From Tillandsia leiboldiana (Eukaryota > Streptophyta > Magnoliopsida > Poales > Bromeliaceae), in contig CM055063.1 in the NCBI GenBank assembly GCA_029204045.2, positions 27,163,721-27,227,720 on the forward strand: a stretch of 64,000 nt of DNA. Direction: 5' to 3'. Shown here one piece after another: positions 10,856 through 20,635 of the stretch. The notes under the pieces were generated by a model. The model saw only the letters and a program-made list of their open reading frames with translations, did not search any database and was not told where the DNA came from. The position numbers and the translations under genes were made by a program. Within the stretch, counting starts at the first letter, position 1. Each line of letters begins with the position of its first letter.

Positions 10856-12508
10856 CCAAGTGTTGGTCCACCTTAGGTCTTTGCCTCGCAATGATCCACT
10901 TGAATGATTGATGTTGTGGCTCGGACCTTTGGTGGGTTGAGTGAACTCCTTTGACTTGATGAGTCTTTTGATTCCATTGAGTTCGCTCCGTAGATGAAGT
11001 TGCCGAAGAATTCCTCTTACTCTTTTTCGGGCACGACTTCATCAAGTGTCCTTCAAGTCCACATTGGTGACAAGTTCTTCCTTTCAATTTAGTTGTGGAA
11101 CTTGAAGCCTTCACAGTTTGGTTCTTTTTAAATCCCAAACCAACCTTTCTTGTTTGACCTAATCCGGATATACAATCAAATTTCTTGGAACCGGTTGAAA
11201 GCCTTTGTATGTCGGATTTAAGTTGATGAACTTGCTTGGTCAAAGCTTGGTTGGTGACATGAATTTCCTCAAACTGTTTTTCTAGAAAATCAATCTTGTT
11301 AATGTGGGAATTAACGACCATTTCCGATTGATTTATCTTTTCCTGGAGGATTTTATTATTATTCAATAAAAGCTCTCGTTCCTCCTCGAGATCATGAAGT
11401 TTGATCTTTAAAGCATGATTCTCGTCTTGAATCTCAAGTCGTTGCTTCCTCAACTTCTTAATATGTTTGGCCATCTTCTTTGATTCCGTAAGAAGTTGTT
11501 GATATGCCTCAACGAGTTCTTCTTCGTCCGACTCCCCCTCACTTGATGACTCTCCGCCGGATGTTGATGTTTCATGCAAAATCAAAGGAATAGAGTCAGT
11601 GATTAAAGATGATAAGCAAACATTAGAAGAGGGAATATGGGAGGCATGTAAGGCAACGACTTTTTCCTCTTTACTTGAGGTCGATTCATTAGAAGTAGAA
11701 TCGTCCCAAGTTTTCGCTTGCAAAGCCTTCTTTATATATGATTTCGGAGAAGGACAATCCGTTGAAATATGGTCGTAGCCTTTGCATCTATAACATTGGA
11801 TTTCCCCTTCGAATTCATCTTTTTCTTTTTCTTTAGAAGGTTTTGCAACGCCTTTGACTTTAGAGGATTTAGAACCCGATGATCCTTTAGATGGTTTCGT
11901 GGATGTAGATCCATCGGTTCGATTCTTCCAAAATTTCCGACGAAATTTCTTTACGATCCGCGCCAATTGTTCTTCAAAATCGGCAAAAGAGATTTCATCG
12001 TCGGAACTTGATTCGCTATCTTCTTCCTTTGTTGATTTGAATGCAATACCTGTAAGCTTAGAAGAAGACTTGGAAGAAACTTGATTAGTAGGAAAAGTCA
12101 TTTCATAAGTTTGCAAAGCACCTACTAATTTCTCTACTCTCATCTCATCCGGATGACTAACGGTTTCAATGGCGGTAACCTTTGCCCTAAACCGTTCCGG
12201 AAGAGTCCGAAGTATCTTTCTTACAATTCTCGACTCCGGGATTTTTTCTCCTAAATTAGCACAAGTATTGATCACATCTTGAAGTCTTGTGTAATAATCA
12301 GTAAACAATTCATGCTCATCCATATGAATAGAGTCAAATTGACTTGTAAGCATCTGGAGCTTTTGAATTTTTACTAGATTAGTACCCTCATGTGTAATTT
12401 TGAGAATATCCCAAATTTCCTTCGCGGTTTCACACGCGGAAATTCGTGTGAACTCAGTCGAGGAAAGAGAATTAAATAAAGCATTCATACCTTTCCCATT
12501 GTAAGAAG
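10818..12508 (-). pseudogene. gag: Sire-M gag, C-terminal part (copia Gag)
   Basis: A 556-codon open frame on the minus strand (Met at 12488) encodes most of a copia Gag. It has the UBN2-like core (NALFNSLSSTEFTRISACETAKEIWD...), two CCHC knuckles (CYRCKGYDHISTDC and CHQCGLEGHLMKSC), and between them acidic and coiled-coil segments. By eye it is clearly related to, but diverged from, Sire-1 Gag. The frame enters from 12508, where Sire-1 is inserted, so the true N-terminus lies at 24197-24440. No protease, integrase, RT or RNase H follows: the frame runs straight into LTR sequence and stops there. The element is therefore a gag-only deletion form. Whether such a protein was made is unknown. 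Confidence 0.82.
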
Positions 12509-12735
12509 TGTTACGGAATTTGAGTTGGCGTAGTTTCGTGAAAGTCTCAAGTCTTGAAGATTGAAGGTGAAGAAAGTTGGATCATTTAACTCAATCTCAA
12601 GAAAGAAGAATTCAAAAGGATCAGGTATGTTTAACTAAAGAATTTGTGTGATCCGAATACTTCTTGTAGTGTAGAAACACTTGGAAGAATCTTTCATTGC
12701 ATAAAAATCAAAAACTGGACTTGGGACATGTTCAG

Positions 12736-13090
12736 GATCCGGATCAGGTTGTTCGATCCGGATCCCGAAGGTGGTTCGTTCATACATCGTCGCAATCCGG
12801 ATCGTAGTCTCTTGATCCGGATCCCGAACGTTGAGTTTACCATCTACCTTGAACGATCCGGATCTTGCTTCGCAATCCGGATCCCGAACGTTGATGTTTG
12901 GTAAACTGTATGAACGATCCGGATCGTAGTCACATGATCCGGATCCCGAACCTTCGTTTTTCTGGAATTGGCTGTTTCGTTATGACGATCCGGATCCTAG
13001 TTATCACGATCCGGATCGCCGTCCGTAAAAATCCAGAAATGGTTGGTTTTTGATTCTTATCTCCTTCCTAGGGTTTCTAACCTATAAATA
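12736..13090 (+). promoter_or_regulatory. U3 promoter: ten paired GATCCGGATC sites plus TATA box
   Basis: Ten copies of (G/A)ATCCGGATC start at 12736, 12755, 12794, 12814, 12855, 12874, 12916, 12936, 12987 and 13008. They form five pairs 19-21 bp apart, with about 40 bp (51 for the last) between pairs. The TATA box TATAAATA (13083-13090) follows the last site by about 65 bp. Palindromic motif arrays in LTRs are known for Sireviruses. That they bind an activator is inference. Confidence 0.78.
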
Positions 13091-13368
13091 CACCCTATGT
13101 CTTTCTTTCTAGGGTGAATCCACATAGCCGTCATTTTCTTGTATCATCTTATACGGCTATAGATCCACATATAGAGAAGAAAGGAAATCATTAGAGAATA
13201 CTCTATGTTTCTTCATCTATATTGATTAGTTTGATTCTAGGTTTTCATACTCACATCTTGAGTTGAATCAAACTAATGAATACTTAGATGGTATTTCCGA
13301 TCTATCTTTGATCTAAGTATTCGGCGGATCATCACCACCCAAAAAACAACGATTTTCCCCAAAAATCG

Positions 13369-13553
13369 GTGCGTGGATTCGCGTGTCCTTGTGGATTCAA
13401 GGTTCAATCGCTCTCGTGGATTCGGAGCGAGGCACGTTCGTGGATTCGAACGGTGCTATTGGGTGAAGACCGTGGATTCGGTCGGACGTCGTGGATTCGA
13501 CGTTGGACGCCGTGGATTCGGCGTTGGGCGCAGATCGTGGATTCGAGAAGCGT
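13369..13553 (+). promoter_or_regulatory. Array of eight inverted repeats with common centre GTGGATTC in the 5' leader
   Basis: GTGGATTC occurs at 13373, 13391, 13416, 13440, 13472, 13491, 13512 and 13537. Most copies are flanked by complementary arms that differ from unit to unit: CCTT/AAGG, CGTTC/GAACG (extended by GCA/TGC past a bulge), GACC/GGTC, ACGTC/GACGT and ACGCC/GGCGT. Two are less regular: CGCTC/GAGCG encloses 11 bases, and the last unit has an internal loop. The position downstream of the TATA box places the array in the RNA leader. Repeats with a fixed loop and changing, matched stems suggest RNA hairpins; a Gag-binding packaging signal is one possible role. Confidence 0.75.
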
Positions 13554-13848
13554 CGGAGCGAGCGGAGAAGATCCTCTAGGAGCGTATGGAAAAGGTTGAG
13601 TCGTAAGTGTGTACGGTAAATCACCTTGTACGTGTTTTAATTCTAGTGGATTTCTGCCGTGTTATCGGTCCCGTGGTTTTTTACTCCGGTGATGGAGTTT
13701 TCCACGTAAAAATCTTGCGTGTTATTTTATTTTCCGCATTGGGTTTTATCGCAACGATTTTTTGGAGTGTTTATACGTTTACACCTATTCACCCCCCTCT
13801 AGGTGTTTCTTCCCCTATTTAGATCCGTATTATATACGACCCAACAAG

Positions 13849-13859
13849 TGGTATCAGAG
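13849..13859 (+). other. Primer-binding site of Sire-1
   Basis: TGGTATCAGAG lies two bases after the 5' LTR and is complementary to the 3' end of initiator tRNA-Met, as in most plant copia elements. Confidence 0.88.
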
Positions 13860-13879
13860 AGGGAATAGGGTTGTGAACA

Positions 13880-15970
13880 ATGGTTGAAGGTGGAAACATC
13901 AATCGACCCCCTTTCTTTGATGGAACAAATTATGCGTACTGGAAAGTACGGATGAAAGCCTTTTTATCTTCCATCGACGAAAGGGTGTGGCATTCAATTG
14001 AATCAGGATGGACTAATCCAACTGAACTTATCTCTGATGTTCACACCTTAAAACCTAGGTCGAAATGGACCAAGGAAGAGTTTGAGTTATCTTCTTACAA
14101 TGGCAAGGGAATTAATGCTATTTTTAATGCCTTATCTCAAACTGAATTCTCTCGCGTCTCGGCATGTGAGACTGCGAAAGAAATCTGGGATGTTCTCCAG
14201 GTTACACATGAGGGAACTAACCTCGTGAAGATTCAGAAACTGCAGATGCTTACGAGCAAGTTTGACTCCATCTTGATGGCAGAAAATGAATCTTTCACGG
14301 ACTACTATACACGATTGCAAGACATCGTAAACTCATGTGCTAATCTGGGAGAGAAGATTCCAGAATTTAAGATTGTAAGAAAAATCTTAAGAACTCTTCC
14401 TGAACGATTTCGCCCAAAGGTTACTGCCATTGAAACTATTAAACACCCGGACGAAATACGTGTAGAAGAATTAGTTGGTTCATTACAAACTTATGAAATG
14501 ACTTTTAATACTAACAATTCTTCTGGAAAAGCATCCACTTCTAAATCTTCAGGTTATGCATTGAAAACAACTAAGGAAGAAGACGCGGATACATCCTCCT
14601 CGGACGATGACGAGAACCTTTCTATGGAGGAATTTGAGAAGCAGCTCGCTCTCTTGACAAGGAAGTTTCGCCGCAACTTTCGAAGGGGTAATTCAAGCAA
14701 ATCTCCATCCTTCGGAAAGTGGAACAAAGGCAAGGGTACTCCAAGTCACAAGTCAAGAAAGCAGGAAAACTTCTCAAAGGATAAGAAAAGTTCAGAAGGA
14801 CAACTGCAATGCTTCAAATGTCGAGGCTACGGCCACATTGCAACGGAATGTCCTAACAAGTATCCGGCAAAGAAGAAGGCGATGCAAGTCGTCACTTGGG
14901 ATGACAACTCAACGTCAAATGAGTCGTCTTCAAGTGATGAAGAAAAGAGCTCCACCGCATTCCACGCGTCCACATCTCCACCATTCATGTGCTTAATGGC
15001 AAGTACATCCGAGTCGTTGTCCAACTCCACTGTTGAAAAGAACGCAACGGACAACGAATCGGATGATTCGGAAGGTGAAGATTTTGCTCTAGCCTACCAC
15101 AGACTTTTGAGGGACTCAAGGAAAGTGGCTAAGCAAAACAAGAGTTTGAGAGGGAGATTGCATGATCTCGAAGAAGAAGCAAAAAGAGCGACTTCTCTCT
15201 CAAACGCTCTTGAAGTGGAAAGGGAAAACCTGATAAAAGAAAATGCTTCCCTTCAAGAGTCCAATGAGCAACTTGAGAAGGAACATACAAATCTGGTGGA
15301 TAACGCGAATCACTTCTCAAAGCTCTACAACGAGGCTCGACAGGATAACCTGGAAATGACAAAGACCATTTTCCAACTCAAGAATGACTTACAGCGATTC
15401 TCTTCAGGAAGGAGTAAGTTGGATAGACTTCTTGGTCTTGGTCAATCAAATAGGTTCGGCCTCGGATACACTCAAACTGGAAACAGTCCAAGTTTGAGTG
15501 GGACAGTTTTTGTGCCTCAGTCGGTATCTCCTCCTCCGACACCGGAATTCAAGACAAACAACGACAACAAACCTACTTCATCCTCTTTGGGATCGTCAAG
15601 ATATAAGGTATGTTTTCGTTGTGGTGTTTCAGGGCACATAAGAAGATATTGCAAGACGGGAGTCGAACGCTCATCTCAAGCACCTCTTGCATCAACTACC
15701 AAAAAGGCTCCTTTCCGGAAATCAAAGCAAAACTTTTCAAATGAAAAGAGACTTGGTAGTTCACCGCACAAGACAACTTCATCAAGGAGCAACAATCGTT
15801 TTAACAAGACGCTTTCACCTAGGCACAAAACTTCACGACCATTACAGACGCATTCCAAAAGGTTTGGGTGCGCAAAGGTGAAATTTTCCCTTGTCTTGTT
15901 TCCAATATTTCCTTGCATGCATATGATAGCTCGTCTTGGTATCTGGATAGCGGGTGTTCCCGTCACATGA
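13880..15970 (+). CDS. gag: Sire-1 Gag
   Basis: Structural protein of the virus-like particle. The start is the first ATG after the PBS. The N-terminal part has the copia Gag core (FDGTNYAYWKVRMKAFL; SACETAKEIWDVL). CCHC knuckles lie at residues 311-324 (CFKCRGYGHIATEC) and 578-591 (CFRCGVSGHIRRYC), with an acidic stretch and a long coiled coil (about 430-520) between them. About 660 residues match Sire-2. Near 15861 one G of a GGG run is missing relative to Sire-2, so the frame leaves the gag-pol register there and the last 35 or so codons are not homologous. In Sire-2 gag and pol share one frame at this point, so the break is a mutation or assembly error, not a programmed frameshift. Confidence 0.9.
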   Translation: MVEGGNINRPPFFDGTNYAYWKVRMKAFLSSIDERVWHSIESGWTNPTELISDVHTLKPRSKWTKEEFELSSYNGKGINAIFNALSQTEFSRVSACETAKEIWDVLQVTHEGTNLVKIQKLQMLTSKFDSILMAENESFTDYYTRLQDIVNSCANLGEKIPEFKIVRKILRTLPERFRPKVTAIETIKHPDEIRVEELVGSLQTYEMTFNTNNSSGKASTSKSSGYALKTTKEEDADTSSSDDDENLSMEEFEKQLALLTRKFRRNFRRGNSSKSPSFGKWNKGKGTPSHKSRKQENFSKDKKSSEGQLQCFKCRGYGHIATECPNKYPAKKKAMQVVTWDDNSTSNESSSSDEEKSSTAFHASTSPPFMCLMASTSESLSNSTVEKNATDNESDDSEGEDFALAYHRLLRDSRKVAKQNKSLRGRLHDLEEEAKRATSLSNALEVERENLIKENASLQESNEQLEKEHTNLVDNANHFSKLYNEARQDNLEMTKTIFQLKNDLQRFSSGRSKLDRLLGLGQSNRFGLGYTQTGNSPSLSGTVFVPQSVSPPPTPEFKTNNDNKPTSSSLGSSRYKVCFRCGVSGHIRRYCKTGVERSSQAPLASTTKKAPFRKSKQNFSNEKRLGSSPHKTTSSRSNNRFNKTLSPRHKTSRPLQTHSKRFGCAKVKFSLVLFPIFPCMHMIARLGIWIAGVPVT

Positions 15971-18900
15971 CCGGTGACAAAAATAGTTTTCAAAATCTTG
16001 AGAAAATCTCCGGAGGACACGTTGTTTTCGGAGACGGTCGATCTTCCAAAATTGTTGGAAAAGGGACGGTAGCTATTCCAGATGGCCCGATTTTGAAAAA
16101 TGTCTTATTTGTTGATGGCCTTAAGACTAACCTCATAAGCATAAGTCAACTTTGCGACAATGGTTTTTCAGTTAACTTTTCATCGGTTGAATGCGTTGTA
16201 ACTGATAAGGACCATGTCTTCTTTCTAAAAGGGGTTAGATCTGAAAACAATTGTTATGTTGTTCCTAATAAATTTTCTGAGAATTGTAACTTAGCCGCTT
16301 TGAATAATGAAACTCTTTGGCATGAAAGGCTAGGTCACTTAAATTTTAAGGAACTTACTAGAATTTCAAACAAGGACGTGGTCAAGGGGATTCCAAAGCT
16401 TTTATTTAAACAAAATGTTGTGTGTGGTGGTTGCCAAAAGGGAAAACAGTCTAGGACTGCACACAAGAACTTGAACCACGTTGGTACAAAACGGCCCTTG
16501 GAACTTTTGCACATGGACTTAATGGGGCCGACCCGTCAACCATCCTTGGGAGGTAAATGGTACATCTTTTTATTGGTTGATGATTTCTCTCGGTTTTCTT
16601 GGGTAGCATTTTTGAGAGAGAAAGCTGATACGTTTGACTCTTTTCATGAGATTTGCCATCGTATTATGATTGAAAAGAATGAAAAGATCATTCGTGTTAG
16701 AAGTGAGAGGGGTGGAGAATTCATAAATTCAAAATTCATTGATTTTTGTACTTCAAATGGCATTAAACATGAATTCTCGGCACCCTATACACCTCAGCAG
16801 AATGGTGTTGTTGAGCGCAAAAACAGGGTTGTTCAAGAGATGGCGCGTGTGATGCTTCATAGCCGGAAATTACCGCTACATTTTTGGGCTGAAGCTGTGA
16901 ACACCGCTGTCTATGTCATTAACAGAGTGTATTTGCGCCCAGGAACCTTGAATACACCATATGAGCTGTGGTTTAGTAGAAAACCGGATATCAAGTACTT
17001 TCGTATCTTCGGGAGTCGATGTTACATCTTACGTGACCGTGAACATCTTGGAAAGTTCGACTCTCGAAGTGATGAAGGGATCTTTTTGGGTTATTCTACG
17101 AATAGCAGAGCATATCGAGTATTTAACATTGAATCTAAGACGATTGTAGAATCTATAAATGTTAAAGTAGATGAAGCTTCTCATTTTGAATCTGAAAAAT
17201 CTACCCTCGATATCTCTCTAGATGATGATTCTCCTGCTAGTGCATCTTCTCATAATAATACTTCCAATATTAATGATGCTTCTAATGGTTCTTCTAGTTT
17301 ATCTGATATGCAGGAATCATCTCGTGTACCTCCGAGTACTCCGTTTCAACAAACGCTACGAATCTCCAAGGATCATCCGGAATCGAACATCATTGGAGAT
17401 CCACAAGAAGGAGTTAGAACTCGAAGGCAGTTGGTTTGCGGATTTGCTTGCTATGTATCTTTAATCGAACCAAAGACAATAGATGAAGCTCTTCAGGATG
17501 ACTACTGGATTAAAGCAATGCAGGAAGAGCTCCATCAATTTGAGCGAAACAAAGTCTGGGAATTAACGAAGCCTCCAAAGCAACATAATGTGATAGGTAC
17601 CAAATGGATCTTCAAGAACAAGAAAGATGAAGATGGTACTATCATCAGGAACAAGGCACGACTAGTTGCTCAAGGCTACTCTCAAGTAGAAGGTATAGAC
17701 TTTGACGAAACTTTCGCCCCTGTAGCTAGACTCGAGTCCATTCGTATATTGTTTGCTATTGCTTGTCATTTTAAAATCAAATTATTTCAAATGGACGTCA
17801 AGAGCGCATTTCTAAATGGGTTTTTAAATGAGGAAGTTTATGTAGCTCAACCGAAAGGTTTTGTAGATCATAAACAACCTAACCATGTTTTTCGTTTGAA
17901 AAAGGCTCTTTACGGTCTGAAACAAGCACCGCGAGCATGGTACGAAAGGTTAACAAAGCACCTTTTGGAGAAGGGCTATACTCGAGGGGGAGCTGACAGG
18001 ACTCTCTTTGTGAAGCATTATCAAAATAATTTCATTGTAGCACAAATCTATGTCGATGACATTGTATTTGGTGCAACAAAAGATAATGATGCTTCTAAAT
18101 TCGCGGAGACCATGGAAAGCGAATTTGAGATGTCCATGATGGGCGAATTGTCTTATTTCCTTGGATTGCAAATTAAACAAAATGATGAAGGTATTCACTT
18201 GAGTCAATCCAAGTATGCACTGGAGTTGGTCAAAAAGTTTGATCTAGAAAATTGTAAAGATTTTCCAACTCCAATGGGAACTAGCCACAAGGGACTTGGA
18301 AGTGAATCACATAGTGAGGATGTAGACGAGAAACTGTATAGAAGTATGATTGGAAGTCTACTTTACCTCACGGCTAGTCGCCCGGATATATCCTTTAGTG
18401 TTGGGATTTGCGCGAGATATCAATCAGCACCAAAGGAGGTTCACCTGAAAGCGGTGAAACGGATCATCCGGTACATCAAAGGATCAATTAATTTCGGAAT
18501 TTGGTATCCTATGGGAACAAGTCTGGACATTGTTGGATACTCAGATGCCGATTGGGCAGGATCAGTGGATGATCGGAAAAGCACGAGTGGTGCATGCTTC
18601 TATCTTGGCCATTGCCTTGTTGCATGGCACAGTAAAAAGCAGAATTGCATAGCACTCTCGACTGCCGAAGCGGAATACATTTCAGCTGGAAGTTGCTCAA
18701 CTCAACTCATTTGGATGAAAAGCGTATTGAGTGACTTCCGCATTTCAGCATCTTCGGTAACAATTCTTTGTGACAACACAAGTGCAATTAACATTTCTAA
18801 AAACCCTGTGTTGCACTCTAGAACAAAACATATTGAACTTAGATATCATTTTCTTAGAGAGCTAGTTGAATCAAATACTCTTCAACTTTCATATGTTTCA

Positions 18901-18990
18901 ACTGAAGATCAATTAGCTGACTTTCTAACAAAACCTTTGGATCAAAACGTTTTATTCATTTACGAAAAGCAATTGGGATGCTTTCCTTGA
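15868..18990 (+). CDS. pol: Sire-1 Pol (protease, integrase, RT, RNase H)
   Basis: The domain order is that of Ty1/copia. The aspartic protease shows DSG at residues 27-29. The integrase has an HHCC zinc finger (about 151-195) and catalytic D217 and E316, but the second catalytic Asp is Glu280 (RSERGGEF; Sire-2 has RSDRGGEF). The RT has LVAQGYSQ, MDVKSAFLNG and YVDD at 728-731. RNase H follows (DWAGSVDDRKSTSG; STAEAEY). Near 18945 one A of a run is missing relative to Sire-2, so the last dozen residues are shifted. No stop codon interrupts the domains. The integrase substitution would probably abolish strand transfer. The annotated Met is only the first ATG in frame; translation would come from the gag-pol fusion. 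Confidence 0.92.
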   Translation: MRKGEIFPCLVSNISLHAYDSSSWYLDSGCSRHMTGDKNSFQNLEKISGGHVVFGDGRSSKIVGKGTVAIPDGPILKNVLFVDGLKTNLISISQLCDNGFSVNFSSVECVVTDKDHVFFLKGVRSENNCYVVPNKFSENCNLAALNNETLWHERLGHLNFKELTRISNKDVVKGIPKLLFKQNVVCGGCQKGKQSRTAHKNLNHVGTKRPLELLHMDLMGPTRQPSLGGKWYIFLLVDDFSRFSWVAFLREKADTFDSFHEICHRIMIEKNEKIIRVRSERGGEFINSKFIDFCTSNGIKHEFSAPYTPQQNGVVERKNRVVQEMARVMLHSRKLPLHFWAEAVNTAVYVINRVYLRPGTLNTPYELWFSRKPDIKYFRIFGSRCYILRDREHLGKFDSRSDEGIFLGYSTNSRAYRVFNIESKTIVESINVKVDEASHFESEKSTLDISLDDDSPASASSHNNTSNINDASNGSSSLSDMQESSRVPPSTPFQQTLRISKDHPESNIIGDPQEGVRTRRQLVCGFACYVSLIEPKTIDEALQDDYWIKAMQEELHQFERNKVWELTKPPKQHNVIGTKWIFKNKKDEDGTIIRNKARLVAQGYSQVEGIDFDETFAPVARLESIRILFAIACHFKIKLFQMDVKSAFLNGFLNEEVYVAQPKGFVDHKQPNHVFRLKKALYGLKQAPRAWYERLTKHLLEKGYTRGGADRTLFVKHYQNNFIVAQIYVDDIVFGATKDNDASKFAETMESEFEMSMMGELSYFLGLQIKQNDEGIHLSQSKYALELVKKFDLENCKDFPTPMGTSHKGLGSESHSEDVDEKLYRSMIGSLLYLTASRPDISFSVGICARYQSAPKEVHLKAVKRIIRYIKGSINFGIWYPMGTSLDIVGYSDADWAGSVDDRKSTSGACFYLGHCLVAWHSKKQNCIALSTAEAEYISAGSCSTQLIWMKSVLSDFRISASSVTILCDNTSAINISKNPVLHSRTKHIELRYHFLRELVESNTLQLSYVSTEDQLADFLTKPLDQNVLFIYEKQLGCFP

Positions 18991-19935
18991 AATAATCTTC
19001 TTTTTGAAATCTTTGCTTAGGATAGGTTTTGTATTTGTTTTTGTTCTATTCAATATCTATGTTTGTACATAGGACATTAATTGAGCATAGATCATAATTG
19101 ACTTTAATTGCATCTGTTCACACATTTAGAAATTTATTATGCTTTTGCCATCATAATATTTCACTGTTGCAATGATCATTTATGTTAATTAAATCATCTT
19201 CTAAAGTGATCAAAGTCAATTTCTCTCTCAATGATCTCTTGGTATAGTCATTATCTTATTTGACTGTTTAGTCGAGTATGAAATCGAGATCAATTTTTGG
19301 TTGAATACTTTATATCTTAAATAATTGATAGCCAATTGAGGGGGAGTCAAAGATAATGTAAAATGCTCAAAAGATGTGGAAAGAGTTACATCCCAATGAG
19401 GAGTGTGAAAACTACCACCACATGGAGGAAAGAGCTACCACCTCGGTCGTCCGAGTATTGTGTGCAGCTACCACATGTATACCAAGCATGGTTGTTCAAA
19501 TTTTTGATTAAGTAAAATGCATATTGAAATACTTGACTCTGTCAAATTTCAAGGTTGGTATAAGGTGGGATTTTAAAGAAAGATGCTCAAAGAGCCACTC
19601 TCTTCAACAGATTGTCTAGAAATATTATCTACTATATTTGGGATTTCAAACATCTATTGATCTTTGTATTTCATTTTCTTTACTGAATTGATGATTTGAT
19701 AAAGGCATTACTCATAAGATCAAGTTAGATGTGATTGAAGGTGTTCAACTTTAAGGGATTTAATTTTTGTAAATTTTCGTTTCATTTTTGGATATTATTG
19801 ATAGATTTGGCATAATCTAATTCTTGTTGTATGAAACGATGATTTTTGTTTAAAGTTGATACACATTTGTGCTTACAATCTTTTTCTGGATTTTCCTGAA
19901 TTTCTCTGAAATTTTCTAAAGAAAAAGTTGGGGCC
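18991..19935 (+). other. Sire-1 spacer after pol
   Basis: AT-rich, non-coding by eye, and about 95% the same as 32051-32993 of Sire-2. A purine tract TGAGGGGGAGTC (about 19336-19347) resembles an additional polypurine tract, as known in Sireviruses. A GAGCTACCACCTCGG / GCAGCTACCACATG pair of related motifs lies at about 19429-19475. Confidence 0.6.
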
Positions 19936-20105
19936 GATCCGGATCGGGCAAGGTGATCCGGATCCCGAACGCAGGTTTTCTCCTGCGGGCTGACGATCCG
20001 GATTGGACCTGCCGATCCGGATCCCGAACGCAGTTTTCTCACTGCGGGTAGCCGATCCGGATCGCAAGCTCGGGAGGATCCGGATCGCGGCTAGGTTTTT
20101 ATAAA
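19936..20105 (+). promoter_or_regulatory. Probable internal promoter of Sire-1: six GATCCGGATC sites and a TATA box
   Basis: GATCCGGAT(C/T) sites start at 19936, 19955, 19995, 20014, 20054 and 20077, with spacings 19, 40, 19, 40 and 23. They are followed by TTATAAA (20099-20105). The plan copies the LTR promoter: paired palindromes, then TATA, then a leader. Sire-2 has the same sites with nearly identical spacing. That it drives the downstream ORF is inference. Confidence 0.65.
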
Positions 20106-20222
20106 GAACAAAAGGGTTTTGATTTCTTTTACTCCAATCTTTTGTTCAAAAGTTTCCAGAGCGCTTCTCTCTAGATTTCATCCTCCTTGGAAGCTTTCAA
20201 ACTCAAAGTTCTTCAATTCCAA

Positions 20223-20605
20223 GTAAGTTTTATTGATCAAAATCTCGGTTTTTCACCGTTTTTCTCTTTTCCTCCTCAAACGCACGATTTTCTTGGATCA
20301 ACTTTGTTTGTGGATGGTTTTTGATCAAATTTCTTTTGAAATAAGAACTCTGGGTAGATTAGTTTTGATTATATGCAAGGTTTTCTCCTGATTAACGGAT
20401 TTTTAGGCTTCGATTTCTAAAATTTCGGTTTTAGGGCATATAATAAGGATTTTCGAAATTCATGCAATTGATCTACTTTTAAAAGTCCTTTTGCAAAACT
20501 AATTTGATTCTTGGCTTCTCTACATGATTATGATTGTTTGGGTACAATTTTTCAAATTTTTGAAAATTAACAATTTTTCATGTGTTCTTGAGTTCGGCTT
20601 CACAG
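20223..20605 (+). other. Probable 5'UTR intron before the extra ORF
   Basis: A plant-like donor GTAAGTTT at 20223 and an acceptor TTCACAG ending at 20605, preceded by T-rich sequence, enclose 383 bp. The ORF start follows 30 bases later. Sire-2 has the same sites 382 bp apart. No RNA evidence is available here. Confidence 0.5.
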
Positions 20606-20635
20606 GACACCTTCTTAACTCAAGCACTTGGATCA

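Larger units (their letters stand above)
12509..13846 (+). mobile_element. Sire-1 5' LTR
   Basis: Starts TGTTACGGAATTTGAG and ends CGACCCAACA, followed by AAG and the primer site. In order it holds a palindrome array (12736-13017), a TATA box (13083-13090), an ATAGCCGT/ACGGCTAT inverted repeat (13124-13160) probably just after the start site, and the GTGGATTC inverted-repeat series (13369-13553). The short open frames rich in WIR or GF in this last part are by-products of the repeats. Confidence 0.9.

Noticed and set aside
15861..15970. Programmed frameshift between gag and pol in Sire-1
   Set aside because: Sire-2 reads gag into pol in one frame at this point; Sire-1 lacks one G of a run, so a mutation or assembly error is simpler.
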